In this document: positions 35,882-48,123 of the stretch, in pieces
Layout: each line of letters starts with the position of its first letter
How positions within the stretch are numbered: position 1 is the stretch's first letter
Made by a program: the position numbers and the translations under genes
Notes under the pieces: model-generated
What the model was told of the DNA's origin: nothing
Database searches by the model: none
The model's input: the letters and a program-made list of their open reading frames with translations, nothing else
DNA from: Pegea sp. RAD2-039
Taxonomy: Eukaryota > Chordata > Thaliacea > Salpida > Salpidae
Length of the DNA stretch: 64,000 nucleotides
Assembly (NCBI GenBank): GCA_034620365.1
Contig: JAQGEQ010000175.1
Coordinates: forward strand, 1,364,001-1,428,000
Direction of reading: 5' to 3'

Positions 35882-38800
35882 AAAAAAAAACATTTAAACT
35901 CTTTAGATGTTTTGGGAACATTTAGTTTTATTTGTATTTTGAGATTTAATAATAATAAGATTGCAGTTGATAGCTTTTGTAAAGTTTTTAGTAGTCACTT
36001 GTTAATTTCTGATGGTAAAGTAAATGTAAAGAATTTCTACTTTTGTTCTTCTAAAACGACTGCTTTTTTATCATCATAACAATAAACTTGCATTTATGTA
36101 GCTTGGTGGTATGTTTTTATTTGTATAAGATTTACTAAACACATTTGTGGATGCTTAAACGAGTATTTCACCAAAGCACTTCATTGGTATAAGTAAAATT
36201 GTTAGGTTCAATTTTTTTCTGTAACACATTTGATAAGGTATTCTGTGGCCTACATACTTTTAAAGTAGATCTATCATGTGTAAATGTACAGATTTTGAAA
36301 ATATTTTCAGTAAACTCTAAACGATTTGGAAATATTACCATTAAAAAAATAAATTGATCATTTTGTACTTTCTAAACTCTAATAATCTAAATCTTTATGA
36401 TTAATCAAATGATTAAATTTCAAATTTTATAAAATTGCTATGAGCTTGTCATTAGTTTTGAAAGACTTTATGCTTTACTGCTCAAGCATTAGGCTTCATT
36501 TTTGCGATTTTGGTCACGGAACAGTAATTTTCGGATTCTTCAAATACTAGAAATAGAGACAAATTATTATATGAAAAATGTGATAAACTATTTATAGGAT
36601 TTTATATAGTCAGATACAGTAAAAACTCATTTTATTAATTTTTATTCTATTTTTTGTTTATTTTACAAGTTTACGTGACTTTAATCATATATTTTGATAG
36701 CTCTACACAATCTATAAAAGTAGGTATTTTTTGTTCACAGTTGAAACGATGAAAGTTCATATAAGTACCAATAACCACAAAGCCTGCTCTTAGTTATTAT
36801 TTTTACTAATCAAAATCTTAAACTAAATGAAATAGTTTCTACTTTCTACTTAAAATTTGTTTTATAAAAAGTGTTTTCATATGACTGCAGCTAAGTTGGG
36901 TACGCTAAAAATACCATTTAAAATTAAACAGCCGCCTAAATGATTGATTTTAATTATAAAAGAATGTACATATATCATCAATATAAAGTTGCGTAACGAG
37001 AATAATAAACAATATTAACGAAATAATTAATGAAAATAAATGAAGTATAAACATAAAACGATAAAATAGTCATTAACTAAAATTAGCAAATAAAAAGCCC
37101 AGTTATTTTAATTTATTGTAGTTATATCATAGTAGTCAAATCGACCAAAACTAGAATTCAATAAAATTACTTTGTAATTAGTTCTAAACAAATTATTTTA
37201 TTATATTACTTTAATATTTTACATCAAATTACGTTGTTAAGACCCTAAACAAATTTAGGAATTGTAGTTTGATTGATTAAAAACAAAAGCTTTTTAACTG
37301 GGTTTGTCGCTTGTGAAGAGATTTGGATATGAAAGAAATAAAATAATAAAATTACTACTACCTAACAATGTATTTTCGTACAATAAATAAGATACGTATT
37401 TTAAAATTTGGCCTTATTATCATTATATTTGAGTTTTCCTTCAACTTGCTTCTACTATTTCAATATTAAAAATTACTTTTGGCAACACTATTTACAAAGC
37501 CTCTCCGAAAGTTTCTGAGGCTGGCTCAGGTTTTGTTTCGACTGGTTAGATTTTCGTTACATCGACATTCTTCAATTTTCAGTCTTATTTCTAAGTAAGT
37601 TTTGATTTTTATTTCCATCTAGCTGTTCACTGTGATTATTTAGTCTTTTAGTAGCCACATTACTTGTTACTTTTATATTGTAATAATTTAGCATGACAAC
37701 TCAATTAAAAATATTTGTTCACAAATTTTTTTATTTGAAATGTTTTGTTTGATTTTATTTGCTATGAAATATTTTCAAATTAAAATCTTTTACTAAATTA
37801 GTTTGTCGTCATTGTGGTTGACTGATGTATGATTTTTGATTCCTATGTTTGTTTAAAAACAAAGATACATCAAAATTAATTCTTGTAAGCTTCGGTATAT
37901 TTCACTATTTCTGTTATAAAATTAGTATAAAAAAGATAAATGTAATTTTAAATCTTGGGAAGGTTTATGGCACGATTGTTGTGTTGTACTTAAACACTAA
38001 ATTTAATTTCTTTTTCACTGTTTTTGTTGAAAACGTTTAGTTGCAACTATAATCTGATAGAAATATTATATAAAATAAATTTCAACCAAAGTGAACATTA
38101 AAAAAGCTGCGTTTTAGTTTGTTGTAAACAAAATTACTTAGCATTAAACTAAATTGATAATCAGTTAGTGTAGGGCTAAATAGAAAAAATATATTTTTTT
38201 TGTTTTTTATTTCTAATGCAGAGTCAAACTACAGTATTCAAATATCCTCAGTGATAAGCTTATTTTAAAAGTAAATCCTTCATTTAGTGGTCCATTTAAA
38301 CCTTTCATAATGTTTTTCTCTCTAAACAATTATATAAATTCTGTTGATTTGTTCTAAATAGTAAGTTTAACTTAAAGATCATATTGTCACATCTGATCAC
38401 TTTTATAACTTTTATTTGTTATTTTTTAGAAGTAAATTGATGAAATTTTATTAAGGCTGTTACTTAATTTCCAAAGATATTTGATGGAAATTATGTTTAT
38501 TTATATATTAAAATGCTTTCATCAATCAAAATTATTTTTTGATAGATACTCCAGAATAATTAATAAATAGTGTAAAAAATTAACATTTTATGATTATTTA
38601 AAAGTATAACATTTTGATTTGATTACATTGAGAGATAAGAATTACTTTTTCCATTATAAGTTTTACAATTAACAATTAAAAGGCTACTAGAAATCAGTTT
38701 AATCAAAATATATTTCATTAATGTAATCTTACTTTGTTATATTAAAATTAATTTCACTAGAAAGTCCATAAAATTATGTGTTAATTAATGGCAGTTCAGG

Positions 38801-40171
38801 TTTCATCTTAGAGATATTTTTACATCTTCTATGATGGATTATACAAAATATTGCTTGACAATAATTTCCTTTAGATTTAAAAAGACTGCTGTTTCTTTTT
38901 TAGGGGTTTTAGAAATATTATTACTTTCTTGAGGAGTGACTTATAGTCATAAATAATCAAATTCTAATTTTTATGAAGGTAATACTTTTTAGTTGAGCAT
39001 AAATCTTTATAGTTTATCTGTTGATACTTAATTGTTTACTTATTACATAAACATAATTTCAAGTTCTTCAATTATTATACATAAAGACAACTTTATAATC
39101 TTGCTGATGATTTTAAAGTGGTGAATAGTTTATTTAAAAAACAATTTCATACTTACAAAAAATCATAAAAAATTTTTTAATCTCTCTTTCATAAGGCCAT
39201 CATCATGGGTTATACTTATTTCTGAATGATTTTGATTATTTCTTAGCTTATGAAGTTATTCAAAGAGTGTTACTTTAAATTATTTCTTAATATTACATAT
39301 TCTTAATTATTTTCTAAGTTTTAAGAATATACTTGTAATTTTCTTTATTTAATCAATATCTAGTGAATAACATTTTTCTTAAATTCAATTTTAAATGTAA
39401 ATAACATTAAAAAACTGACTATTAAATTTGTATCATAATCAGTGTAAGATAATTAAGTGAATATAAAGAATAAAACACATTTAAAAACATTTTACAAGCA
39501 TAATTAACAAGATTAGAGATTTATATATTAACCATACTATTTGAGTCAGCCCATAGAGTCTTATGAAATAGTTTTCTATAAAATCTTTCAGATTGTATTA
39601 TCTTCATAATTATTTACCATTTTCGATACTGTCCTAAGATTTTTAATAATTTGTTCTACATACTTCTTCAAACAAGTTTTATAAAACAATATAATAATAT
39701 TTCAATGTAAACATTTTTAGCATATTATTGAAACAAAATTCAATTTATTCATATTTTACTCAGGCTGGTTTCATTTGGTTTAAAACTACTTTTTGCTAGT
39801 TGCCAATCAATCACTTCAGAAACATTTTATATAATAAGTAGAAAATTTTTGGGAGTACTCAAAAGAATGATTTTTTTTTTGTAATTTAAAAAACTCATCA
39901 GATTAATCTGACAACTTTTTACACTAAAACAGTTATTTGAAAAATATTTTATTAAACAAAGATGTTACTATGTGAACAGTATACTATTTCATTTTATATA
40001 ACAATCTTTACAAAATATTAACAGAAAAAACCAGCCAAAAAGTCCAGATTTACTTCAAATTTTCATATGTTCCTTTTCCAATTATTTATATTAACTGTTA
40101 TTGGTGCATATATTAAACTTTCAAAATCTATTTTAAACAGGTATGTATCATTGAAAAAGAGTTTTATACAG
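35882..40171. other. Intergenic region upstream of the HNRNPUL gene
   Basis: No coding exon was recognised. A less A+T-rich stretch at 37500-37600 contains a TTTTCAG acceptor-like site and a GTAAGT donor-like site and may be a 5'UTR exon or promoter for the HNRNPUL gene. I looked here for an exon encoding a SAP domain and saw none. Confidence 0.4.
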
Positions 40172-40172
40172 T

Positions 40173-43100
40173 ATGTTGAATTATTATAATCAATCTTCTG
40201 CGGAAGTGAAACTTGATTCTTATATATGTGACTTAAACTTGGACATTTCAACTGATGGTTACAGTTGTACTCCAGTGAGTAATGATGGATTCTGTCATAT
40301 GTGGGCTGGAACTAAAGCTAATTTTGGCATAAGGTGAATTGATTTGGATTACATTTATATTGAAGAGATAAAAATGATGGATTCTGCTCACTTAAATGAG
40401 GGAATGATATCTGATAGTATTAAATAAAGTATTGAGGTTAAATCAATGTTGATAGATATTAAAAAAAAAATTGTTCAGTTATTTGAAAGTTTATGATTTA
40501 TCTGAATAGTAATCACATCAACTTTAAATTATAAAAATTAAATATATCTACATTCTCCAAATAAAAAAAACTCAATTAAATAAATAAGAATTGCAAAAAG
40601 TATTAACAATTTACAACAATAAATATGAAAATATTTGAACAAATATTACTGAATATATGAAAAACTAACTGATCTGTAATTTAATATGATTGAAAACTAT
40701 TCCAAAGTTTTTTAAATTGTTTAACAACAAAAAGATTTACAAATATTTCTTGCTTCGTAGAGTTTATAATGTCAGATTTAAACTATTTTGTTATTAATTA
40801 GTTTAAAGTGAATAAAAGAACAATATTAGGTTGGGACTGATCAAAACTCCATTTTAAACTAACTACTCAAGAGCTATTTTCAAATTATTAACTAAACACA
40901 GCAACTTAACATGGCCAGCTGTTTTGAATGCAAATTTCTGGTTAATATCTATATGCTTTATAAGGCAGGAATCGTGTGTATAGTGTGCAGGGTTGTAAAA
41001 CATTAATCACTTTGCATAATTTAATTGAAAATTGACAACTTAAATGTGTGTAGATCTGGAAAAGTGTGCTACGAAATTAAAGTTGCGGAATACAACGAAG
41101 TCGCTGATGACACACAAAATGATATTCATTCTGTACGCGTTGGGTGGTCTTCTGAAAAAGCCATTTTACAGTTAGGTGAAGACGAAAACTCTTTCGGATT
41201 TGGAAGCGCAGGTTATGTTTCTCATAAAAGAAATTTTTCCAGTTATGGAATTAAATTTGGAAAAGGTAAGTTTAATTTTTCAAAGCAAAAGATTTTGAAA
41301 CAAATTATGGTTTGTTTATTTGGCAGCTGCTCTATCGTAATTACATCTGAATATTATGAGCTTATAGATCATTACAATTTTTAAGATAACAAGACACTAA
41401 TGACTTTTTGACTGAAAATAAAAATCTTTATAAAAATATTTTAAATAATTAACAGATAAAATCATTACACTTAACAACGTGATAAAAGACATTTTTAGTT
41501 TTACATAAAATCTTACAGGCGATGTTGTCGGTTGCTATTTGGCGATTCAATCTGGTTGGCTTTCAATATCCTATAAGATGAATAAATGTTATCTAGGAGA
41601 TGCTTTTAAAATGAGATGGGTATCAGATGAGGTAAATACAGTAAAAGACATATTTCTAAATCATTCTTAGCTTTCATTCGCTACAAGCTCATCTTCCTCA
41701 ATTATTATTTCAATAAATATTAGATGATTAATCACTTAATCAATTTCTATTTTCTTCAAGGCTTTGTTTCCTCACATACTGACGAAAAATTGTAAAGTTG
41801 AAGTCAATTTCGGTCAAGCACAATTCCCCTATTTCCCAATAGAGCCTCCATATAAACTTGTGGGTCACATACCTCGCCAGGCCTTAATCCCTTCTATAAG
41901 GCGTCCACCAACCCAAGCTGATTGTGAAATTATCATGTTAGTAGGATTGCCTGGAGTTGGTAAGTGTCCATCAAGTTGGCTTCAACTCTTCAATTACCAG
42001 CAACATCTTCAGGTAAAACTACATGGGCGAATGAGTTTGCCAAAAACCACTCAAGCAAAAAGTACTTTGTTTTGGGAACTGACTCAGTCATTGATAAAAT
42101 GAGGATCATGGGGAAACCCCGTCAGAATAATTTCACAGGTTTTTCGATTAGTTTTCTAAAATAATTCACTAAACGATAAACTAATAGGTCAATGGGAGAT
42201 TTTGATTAAACAAGCAACTGACTGTTTCACAAAACAGTTGAAAAAAGCAGCATTAAAACCTCGGAATTTAATTCTTGATCAAACAAATGTATATGCTGTA
42301 GCTCGTGAAAGGAAAGTTGCTCAATATCGTCAACGTGGGTACAAGGTATATTCCCAAGTTACATTTCCATCATCAACTTTTTACCGGTTTGTTTTGAAAC
42401 TTCAGCAAATCAAATGTATGGTCCTGGTCCCAACTGATGAAGAGATGATCAGAAGATCAATTGCGAGAACTCGTGAAAATGGAAAAAATGTCCCACTAGC
42501 CGCTATGCTTGATATGAAAGCAAATTTTACTCTTCCTCAAGAAAATGAGGGATTATTTGATAGCATCACGTTTCTAGAACTTCAACGTGAAGATGCACAG
42601 CGATTAGTTACTCAATACAACAAGTAATCACTTGAATTGATCTTTTAATAATTTCAAATAACATTTTAAATGATTTTCAGTGAAGCGTATCAAAAAGGCC
42701 ACGTGGCAAACATCTATAGATCGATTAAACAATCAACTACCGACAAAAGGTTACCATTTTTTAAATTAGAGTTTGTCTTAAAATGAATTTCATTATTTAG
42801 ATCTTCCGAAACCCAGCAGAGCCAATCTAGCCTCCCCAACAAGACTTTTGCTAACAGAAATCAACTTAGTACTCCTTACCAGATCAAACCTTCTTCACAT
42901 AATCTTGTGGATAAGCAAGACCCAAATTTTCGCGGTGTCAGAAAAATGTTGAATGCAAATGAAGAAGCTTATAATCGAGAAGGTGTTGCTAAGCGATTTG
43001 AGACTTCAAATCAAACGAATGATGTGAGTAGAATTTAAATAGTTGCTTGTTTCCAGTTTTGATGTTTTGTTTTTAAATTTTAGGAATACTCATACGGTCA

Positions 43101-45781
43101 TAATTACAACAATGAATCAAAAGTAGAAAACACTTCTTACGCTGAATACAATCAAAACTCGCGGTACTTTTTCATTCCTGTTTTTTTTCTAATTTTTTTG
43201 CTTTAAGTAATTTATGAATGAAAATTGTTCTGTTTAGAAATGAAAGTTGGTCAAGTTGGAACTATCCCGAAAATAAGATCAATCAAGTAAGAAATTGGCA
43301 AAAGTGTTTCAGTTTGTAAAATTTAACATTCACAACTAATTTCAATTTTTTCATTAAAATAGAAAAAAGTTAATTGAAAGATTTCGTCAAAACAACCTCT
43401 TTTTATTCATCTTTATTTAGCATCCTGATCAGATGCAGCAAGCACGATACCAACAACCTAGATTAAATGATCCACAAACCTCCGGTCAACGCTACAACGC
43501 TCCTTATGAAGAACCAGCAGAAAGAAATTGGCGTCAACCAATTGAACATCGTCAAACTAACTACCCTCATCCTGATAACAGATCGATGAACCAAACCTCT
43601 GAATATTGGCATAAACCCGAAGAGACACGATCAAATCAATTCCACCAAAAAGGTTAGTTGATACTTCCAATTTCTATTTGATCATCTAAATTATTTTATG
43701 AAGATTTCTCAGAGCACAATGTAGAATACAGTGATGCCCAGAACCATTCAAACCCCGAATTTCTACGACCCATGTACCCTGAAAGGTAAATTTCAGCATT
43801 TAACTTCTCTTTTAATGCTTCGATCTTTACAGTGATCGAGCAATCGAACGAAAACCCTTCTTCCAGCCTCCCTTTCCTCGCTCTTTTCCCAACAGAGCCC
43901 CTGAACCTCATTGTAAAGATCCATCAAATTACGACTCGGAACCAAACACGGGCTACGATCATCAACCATTCAACCAAAGTGGTTTCCATGAAGCTAATAA
44001 ATTCCCAGATGCTCCATATGAAGACATACGAAGTAATATAAGAGATCGATACGATGAAATGAAACCTCCTGCGAAGTTTGAATCAGTTGGGAACTGTCGT
44101 ATCCCACATCAAGATCAAATGTCTTCAGCACGTGCATCCAACAGATCAAATCAATCTCGAAATCCTGCAATCAAGAATTTCACTTCAGACACATTCAATC
44201 GTCGAAATCATGAAGAAGAAGATTGGAGATCCAATAACTGCGAATATAACTCCAGGATTCCCGAATCAGAAAGAAGAGCGCGAAGAGGAAGAAGTCGAGA
44301 GCGTTTGCGAAGATTCCCAAGCCGCCAAAGATCAAAATCAAAATCGTTGTCTCCGAGAAGAAGAACAAGATCCTTGCGCTACAGTAGCGAGAGATCAACG
44401 CGGAGGTTGCCTCGATCAAGAAGTCCTAGAAGTAGCAGAACGTACAAAGAACGAACTGATAGATACAGTAGTAGTAGAAGTAGTGGCGTAAAAACTGAAG
44501 TTCAGCCACCAAGTGGTGATAAATCTTGCCAAGAAGAGACAGATGGTTTTAGGTCATCTCAGTTAGTGAAAGGATATTCTAGAAGTGAAAATGATCCTAG
44601 AAAGTCAAGTTTAGATATTTCAAGCAATCAAAGCTTACCTAATACAGAGATGAGATCAACAGCCAATCAGCAACCTCGTAATTATTCAAATGTCGAGCAA
44701 GAGTTTGGAATGAGAAATTCTTTTCCACAAGGTAAGCTTCTAAAACCATTCATCAAATTTTCTTGATTATCAACAATGTTTTAAACAGATAACTCCAACT
44801 CAGAACCACCGTATCGGGCTACAAATAACAACTTGGTTCGTTCACTTCTTTAAACTTTCACTATTTTACATCTAATATTTTCATTTACAGAATGTGGAAA
44901 CAGCAGAAGCAAATCGTACAAACCCCGGTTAGCATCTATTGAAAAGTTTCTTTCTCTCACAAACAAATTCAATTTTTCAGCTTCCAACGCTTCAGAAAAC
45001 ATTTCTGTAAACAACAGACTCACAGAAGACCCCCAACATGTCCACAACATTCCAAATGAGCGAAATATGCAACTCGCCTTCCACAACGATGGACAACAGA
45101 TGCTGAGACCTCAATTTACCGGATCAGGTTGCTCCATCACCAACTCACATCTTCCAATCATCTACTTACATCTTTGTTTTAGATCATATGAACCATCAAC
45201 AGAAAATGGCTCGGCCTGGCTTCGGCCCGCCCCAGACATATGTCCGTAGCCGACCACCAACAGGGTTCAGAATGCCAAACGAAGCAAGACCATCACATGG
45301 CAGAAAAATCTTACTTGGTGAGTTTTCAAACAACAGTTTGTCTTCACTTCATGTTTGGATTCCTTTCCAGCTACACCAGGTTCAAACGTTCCCAACATGG
45401 CGAGTAGTTATGAAGATAACAGTCAATACGGTGAAGAAGGATTTGAACAACAAGAATATTATGAACCAGAAACACATTGGGATGAATCCGGTTATATGGA
45501 GCATAATCAGATGAACGGAGCACCTAGATTCCATTCCAACTTCCAACAAAGAGCCCCTATGATGAGACCCAGAAAACCAATGATCAGAAATATGAATCCC
45601 AGGCTGATGCTTCCAAGACATCCGATTAGGCATCCTCGTATGCGACCCTCAGGTAACTAATAGTTGATAAAAAGTCCATTTGTCAAATGTGTTGTTTTCA
45701 GGCCTTAGAATGGGTTTAAGACCACATCGACCGGGGTTTATGCGACCACGTAGACCTATTATGCGTCCGCATATGATGTAA
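40173..45781 (+). CDS. HNRNPUL1: Heterogeneous nuclear ribonucleoprotein U-like protein (SPRY, P-loop kinase-like and RS regions)
   Basis: Exons: 40173-40333, 41054-41265, 41519-41631, 41761-41959, 42013-42138, 42188-42345, 42406-42623, 42681-42749, 42801-43023, 43084-43163, 43238-43286, 43421-43652, 43704-43785, 43833-44731, 44789-44835, 44891-44927, 44981-45127, 45183-45317, 45371-45652 and 45702-45781. They encode about 1182 residues. A SPRY domain (about 10-190) has RSGKVCYEIKV, VRVGWS and VVGCY. It is followed by a polynucleotide-kinase-like AAA domain with Walker A GLPGVGKTT, split by an intron, and the Walker-B-like strand LILDQTNVY near 300. KANFTLP and ELQREDAQRLVTQYN match HNRNPUL1 closely. 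The C-terminal half is a disordered Gln/Asn/Arg-rich tail with an RS-rich block (44266-44490) and a Met/Arg/Pro-rich end. The likely role is nuclear RNA binding, splicing or DNA-damage response. The SAP domain typical of the family was not found; ATG 40173 follows an acceptor, so upstream exons may exist. Confidence 0.9.
42346..42405 (+). other. 60-nt stop-free, frame-neutral intron in the HNRNPUL kinase-like domain
   Basis: The segment starts AAG/GTATAT, ends CTTCAG, and is 60 nt long with no stop in frame. Read through, it adds 20 hydrophobic residues between GYK and the CMVLVPTDEE strand, where homologues have no insertion. It is therefore best read as an intron, although the ORF is uninterrupted across it. 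Confidence 0.8.
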
Positions 45782-48123
45782 CTTCTTTATTTTGCCTGTA
45801 ATCGTTGTCTTACACCTCGACCGATTTGTCAGTTTGACGAAGCAAGCACTTGGTCACTTTGTTATCAAACTGGTTATGGTTTTTGAACAAATTGATTTTT
45901 AGAGTTTTCTCAAAATACTTTCGTTGAATATTTCTTTTGATTTTGATTTTCTTATTGAGAGAAATTAAAAGAAATTTAGTTCTATTTGAAAGTTGTCATT
46001 TTTTTTGTTTCAAAGTTTCATCGATGAAAGCAAATTAGAATATTTTCTTCAAGTTGTTCCACAGCAGAAAGTGAAAATGTTTGTTGGTTCTATCCAACTA
46101 TTTCTGTAAACTTCTTGTTTAGATCGAAGTCAATTCATTAAATAGAGCTTAATGCTACTAGAAAAGGATATTTGTCTGTTACTCGAACTTTAGCATATTT
46201 AATTTGAGACTTTGTGTTAACTAGCTTTTAGGACAATAAGATATTCCTGTAGCTCAACACACTACTTCAACTTATTAAATCTCGTTAATAGTGATTGTAC
46301 CTAAACTGATAAACATTAGACCAGTATCTAAATTTGAAGTGAGATTTAACATTTGCAATCAACAAAGCTTTACGAAAACTATCTTGCATGTATTAACTCA
46401 TTATTAAAACAGATCATAAAGCTACTGGTATAATAAAAGTTAATAACATAGATAAACTGAGTCATAAAAGTTAAAGATGTTAAATCAGTCTAAGGCAACT
46501 GTAAAAAATTATGTCTACAAAAACTCATTTTTATTGACTAATTGTATAAAAATCAATCAGATGCTCTACAAAAGTATTCTAAAAAGTTTGTTAATTTCTT
46601 AGTTCGAAAAAAGTTTACAAAAATTGAAAGCTTTTTTTTAAATGATGTGAAGTTTACAAGTTTTCTGCTGGCATCCGAGACAAACGTCACAAAAATTTAA
46701 CTTCTTAGTCAAAGAAACTTCGTTGACTTTTAACTTGAACTTTTTGTAATAAGTAGCACTGTAGACTTAGTTTGATTTTTGCAGAATAACTTAGCTTCAG
46801 ACCATTTAAGTTAGTATTTTGTGAATTTTTAGTAAATCAATTGAGATAGAAATAACTAAACAACTGATATAATATCATATAAGGAACTAAAATGCGTTCG
46901 TCTTTAGCATTTTTTAACTTGGTATCTACTAAATTGTAAACATATTTTATTTAAAAGTATTTTATTTCTACTTGTTATTATGTTTTTTTTTGTCAAATTC
47001 TTTATAACATGTGCTTTATTTCATCAAGCTTTAATTGATTTTATCACAATATTTCGAATCTTTTCAAAATTATCAGCTAAAACTCATAAAGTTTGTAAAA
47101 AGTTTTTTTTTCTAGATTTTTAACTTTAAATGGCTTTTAATTTTCGAAAATTTATGTAACTCAAAGATTCCATACAAGGAATTGTTTATTTGAATTAGAT
47201 TGATTGCTTTGTTAAAATTGATTTATATTTTGTATATTAAGGATTGAGTTAGTGATTATAACAAAGAATTCAATTTTATTCTCTGGTAGACATAGGCTTA
47301 TATAAATTACCTGATTCTCATGACCTTTATAGCCTTAAACTATATAGAATTATAAAATAATGTAATTTTTATTTTATTTTTAACATTATGTTAAATACAA
47401 CTATTATGCTCAGATATTTGTAATTTCACAATAATGTAAAACTCCATAATGGAATTACCCGCCATAAAATATCGTAATAGACTAAAACTGAAAGTTACAG
47501 GACTCTAGCTTTATTTTCTACTACAGCTTATATTTTCCAATAATTTTATTCAAAAAGTGTTATTTTTGAATGAGTAGCAATAGTAGAAACAAAAGTTTGT
47601 TCTAAACATTTGAACAGTTTATTTTAAGTATTTCATTTAATTCTGCTAAACAATATTTGATTATTTTTGTAATATAGTGCTTTTAAGATTTCAATTTTAG
47701 CTACTTCTTGAAAAAGATAGTGACTGACAATTTTTCTAAAATATATCTCTTTTTAGCTCTTTTGGGTATAATTAGAATTTTTTCAGTTAAACTAATGCTT
47801 TAAATGTTGATTATTGATTATATTATTGATTGATTACTTTATTTTAAATTTTTACAATTTTTATTTAATTTTAAGTTTAAAATTTTGCTTGTTATTCTTT
47901 ATTATATATAAAATTAATAAAATGTTTTATAATATATCTTTATTCAAGTTGTTTTATTTTGAAAATATTGTTTACAAAATAATTATATTTAAAATAGATA
48001 TATTTCTATAAATTAAATATTAAAAAAATAAATATATTGAATAAATTCAGTATATAAATTTATATGGTTTTATAAAATTGAAAACTTTTTAATTAGAAAA
48101 ATATTTCATTTCAGATTCAGAAA
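45782..48123. other. Intergenic region
   Basis: No exon was recognised. It should include the HNRNPUL 3'UTR (an ATTAAA lies near 45964) and the promoter and 5'UTR of the kelch gene. An acceptor TTTCAG at 48109-48114 just before the kelch ATG suggests a 5'UTR intron. Confidence 0.5.

Noticed and set aside
43696-43911. 71-codon minus-strand ORF and similar reverse frames in the HNRNPUL tail
   Set aside because: Reverse shadows of exons with strong family similarity on the plus strand.
47814-48011. 65-codon hydrophobic ORF upstream of the kelch gene
   Set aside because: Its Phe/Ile/Leu/Tyr-only composition is what random A+T-rich DNA yields; no homology pattern or splice context.
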